Made by a program: the position numbers and the translations under genes. This document shows, piece by piece, positions 40,071 to 40,289 of a stretch of DNA of 40,289 nt. Location of the stretch: assembly GCA_016748015.1 (NCBI GenBank), contig JAAOMT010000518.1, positions 510,603-550,891 of the forward strand. Reading direction: 5' to 3'. The notes below the pieces were generated by a model, which worked only from the letters and a program-made list of their open reading frames with translations, was not told where the DNA came from and searched no databases. Position 1 is the first letter of the stretch. Each line of letters opens with the position of its first letter. The DNA comes from Geosiphon pyriformis. Lineage: Eukaryota; Glomeromycota; Glomeromycetes; Archaeosporales; Geosiphonaceae.

Positions 40071-40289
40071 ATGAATTCGGAAAACTACAATGATCTCAAA
40101 CAATATTTGGAAACATTAACAATTCCAACAGATCGGTCTCCAAATGAAAAACATCGACTACAACAACAAGCCAAACAATATTTTCTACACAACAACATTA
40201 TTTATCATCAAAATTTCAAAAACCCAGACAAACCACTCAGATTAATACAAGAACAGAAAAAAGAGACTATATTATACAACATGCACTCA
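40071..40289 (+). CDS. Integrase ORF of element E, N-terminus only (window end)
   Basis: ATG at 40071, 53 nt after the RNase H stop and in another frame, opens MNSENYNDLKQYLETLTIPTD and runs without stop to the window edge at the start of the zinc domain (LYNMHS, before the first His block seen in B). The same start, MDPENYNNIKNYLET, is in A at 1369. The remainder, including the catalytic core, lies outside the window. Confidence 0.85.
   Translation, partial: MNSENYNDLKQYLETLTIPTDRSPNEKHRLQQQAKQYFLHNNIIYHQNFKNPDKPLRLIQEQKKETILYNMHS

Larger units (their letters stand above)
33376..40289 (+). mobile_element. Ty3/Gypsy element E (dUTPase-bearing), best preserved copy of family A, 3' end outside the window
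   Basis: 5' LTR at 33376-34354, primer-binding site, then gag, protease, cysteine-rich linker, dUTPase, reverse transcriptase and RNase H in one unbroken frame (34400-40018, about 1870 codons) with scattered stops, then the first 73 codons of the integrase ORF. Those stops that can be compared with A or B are explained by one transition each (CGA to TGA, CAA or CAG to TAA or TAG, TGG to TGA). No frameshift was found. The candidate target duplication CTGA lies at 33372-33375. Confidence 0.94.

Overview
This window looks like a repeat-only stretch of a large, AT-rich fungal genome. I found no host protein gene, rRNA, tRNA or CRISPR array. The Ty3/Gypsy (Metaviridae) lineages, the RNase H-bearing LINE, the CpG-poor sequence and the depth of nesting fit an arbuscular mycorrhizal fungus (Glomeromycotina, perhaps Gigasporaceae). 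That placement is an inference from family resemblance, not something the sequence proves.

Layout. Element A (minus strand, Ty3/Gypsy with an embedded dUTPase) fills 1-7601. Its 5' LTR is split by element B (plus strand, 7602-17626, both LTRs present, 4-bp target duplication ACAT) and resumes at 17631-18071. A interrupts the gag of element F (minus strand, gag 18072-19150, LTR 19212-20261). F's LTR abuts element C (plus strand, 20262 to about 25983), a heavily decayed Ty3/Gypsy element without a visible dUTPase. C carries a 642-bp solo LTR of its own family inside its reverse transcriptase (22405-23046, target duplication GTAT). C's 3' LTR starts at 25860 and is cut by a 5'-truncated LINE copy, G (plus strand, about 25990-28209). 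After a short AT-rich spacer comes a second, better preserved copy of the same LINE family, D (minus strand, about 28290-33375). D's ORF1 is cut by element E (plus strand, from 33376 to the window end), a second copy of family A that is nearly intact except for premature stops.

How the parts work. In A, B and E the order is gag (with zinc knuckle), aspartic protease, a cysteine-rich linker, dUTPase, reverse transcriptase and RNase H. In E this is one uninterrupted reading frame. The integrase sits in a separate ATG-started ORF about 30-60 nt after the RNase H stop. E retains all five dUTPase motifs, the YLDD polymerase motif and the protease DSG motif. The stops that could be compared between copies are explained by single C-to-T or G-to-A transitions. 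The LINE encodes an ORF1 remnant and one long ORF2 (AP endonuclease, reverse transcriptase, RNase H, C-terminal CCHC).

Points of most interest: the dUTPase plus a conserved, unassigned cysteine-rich domain between protease and dUTPase; the separately started integrase ORF; possible RNA hairpins next to or over the primer-binding site; insertion of B at the predicted transcription start of A's LTR; and a block (20.3-28.3 kb) with extreme RIP-like or deamination-like decay. A 20-N gap at 16018-16037 is flanked by a 295-bp identical duplication and is probably an assembly artefact.
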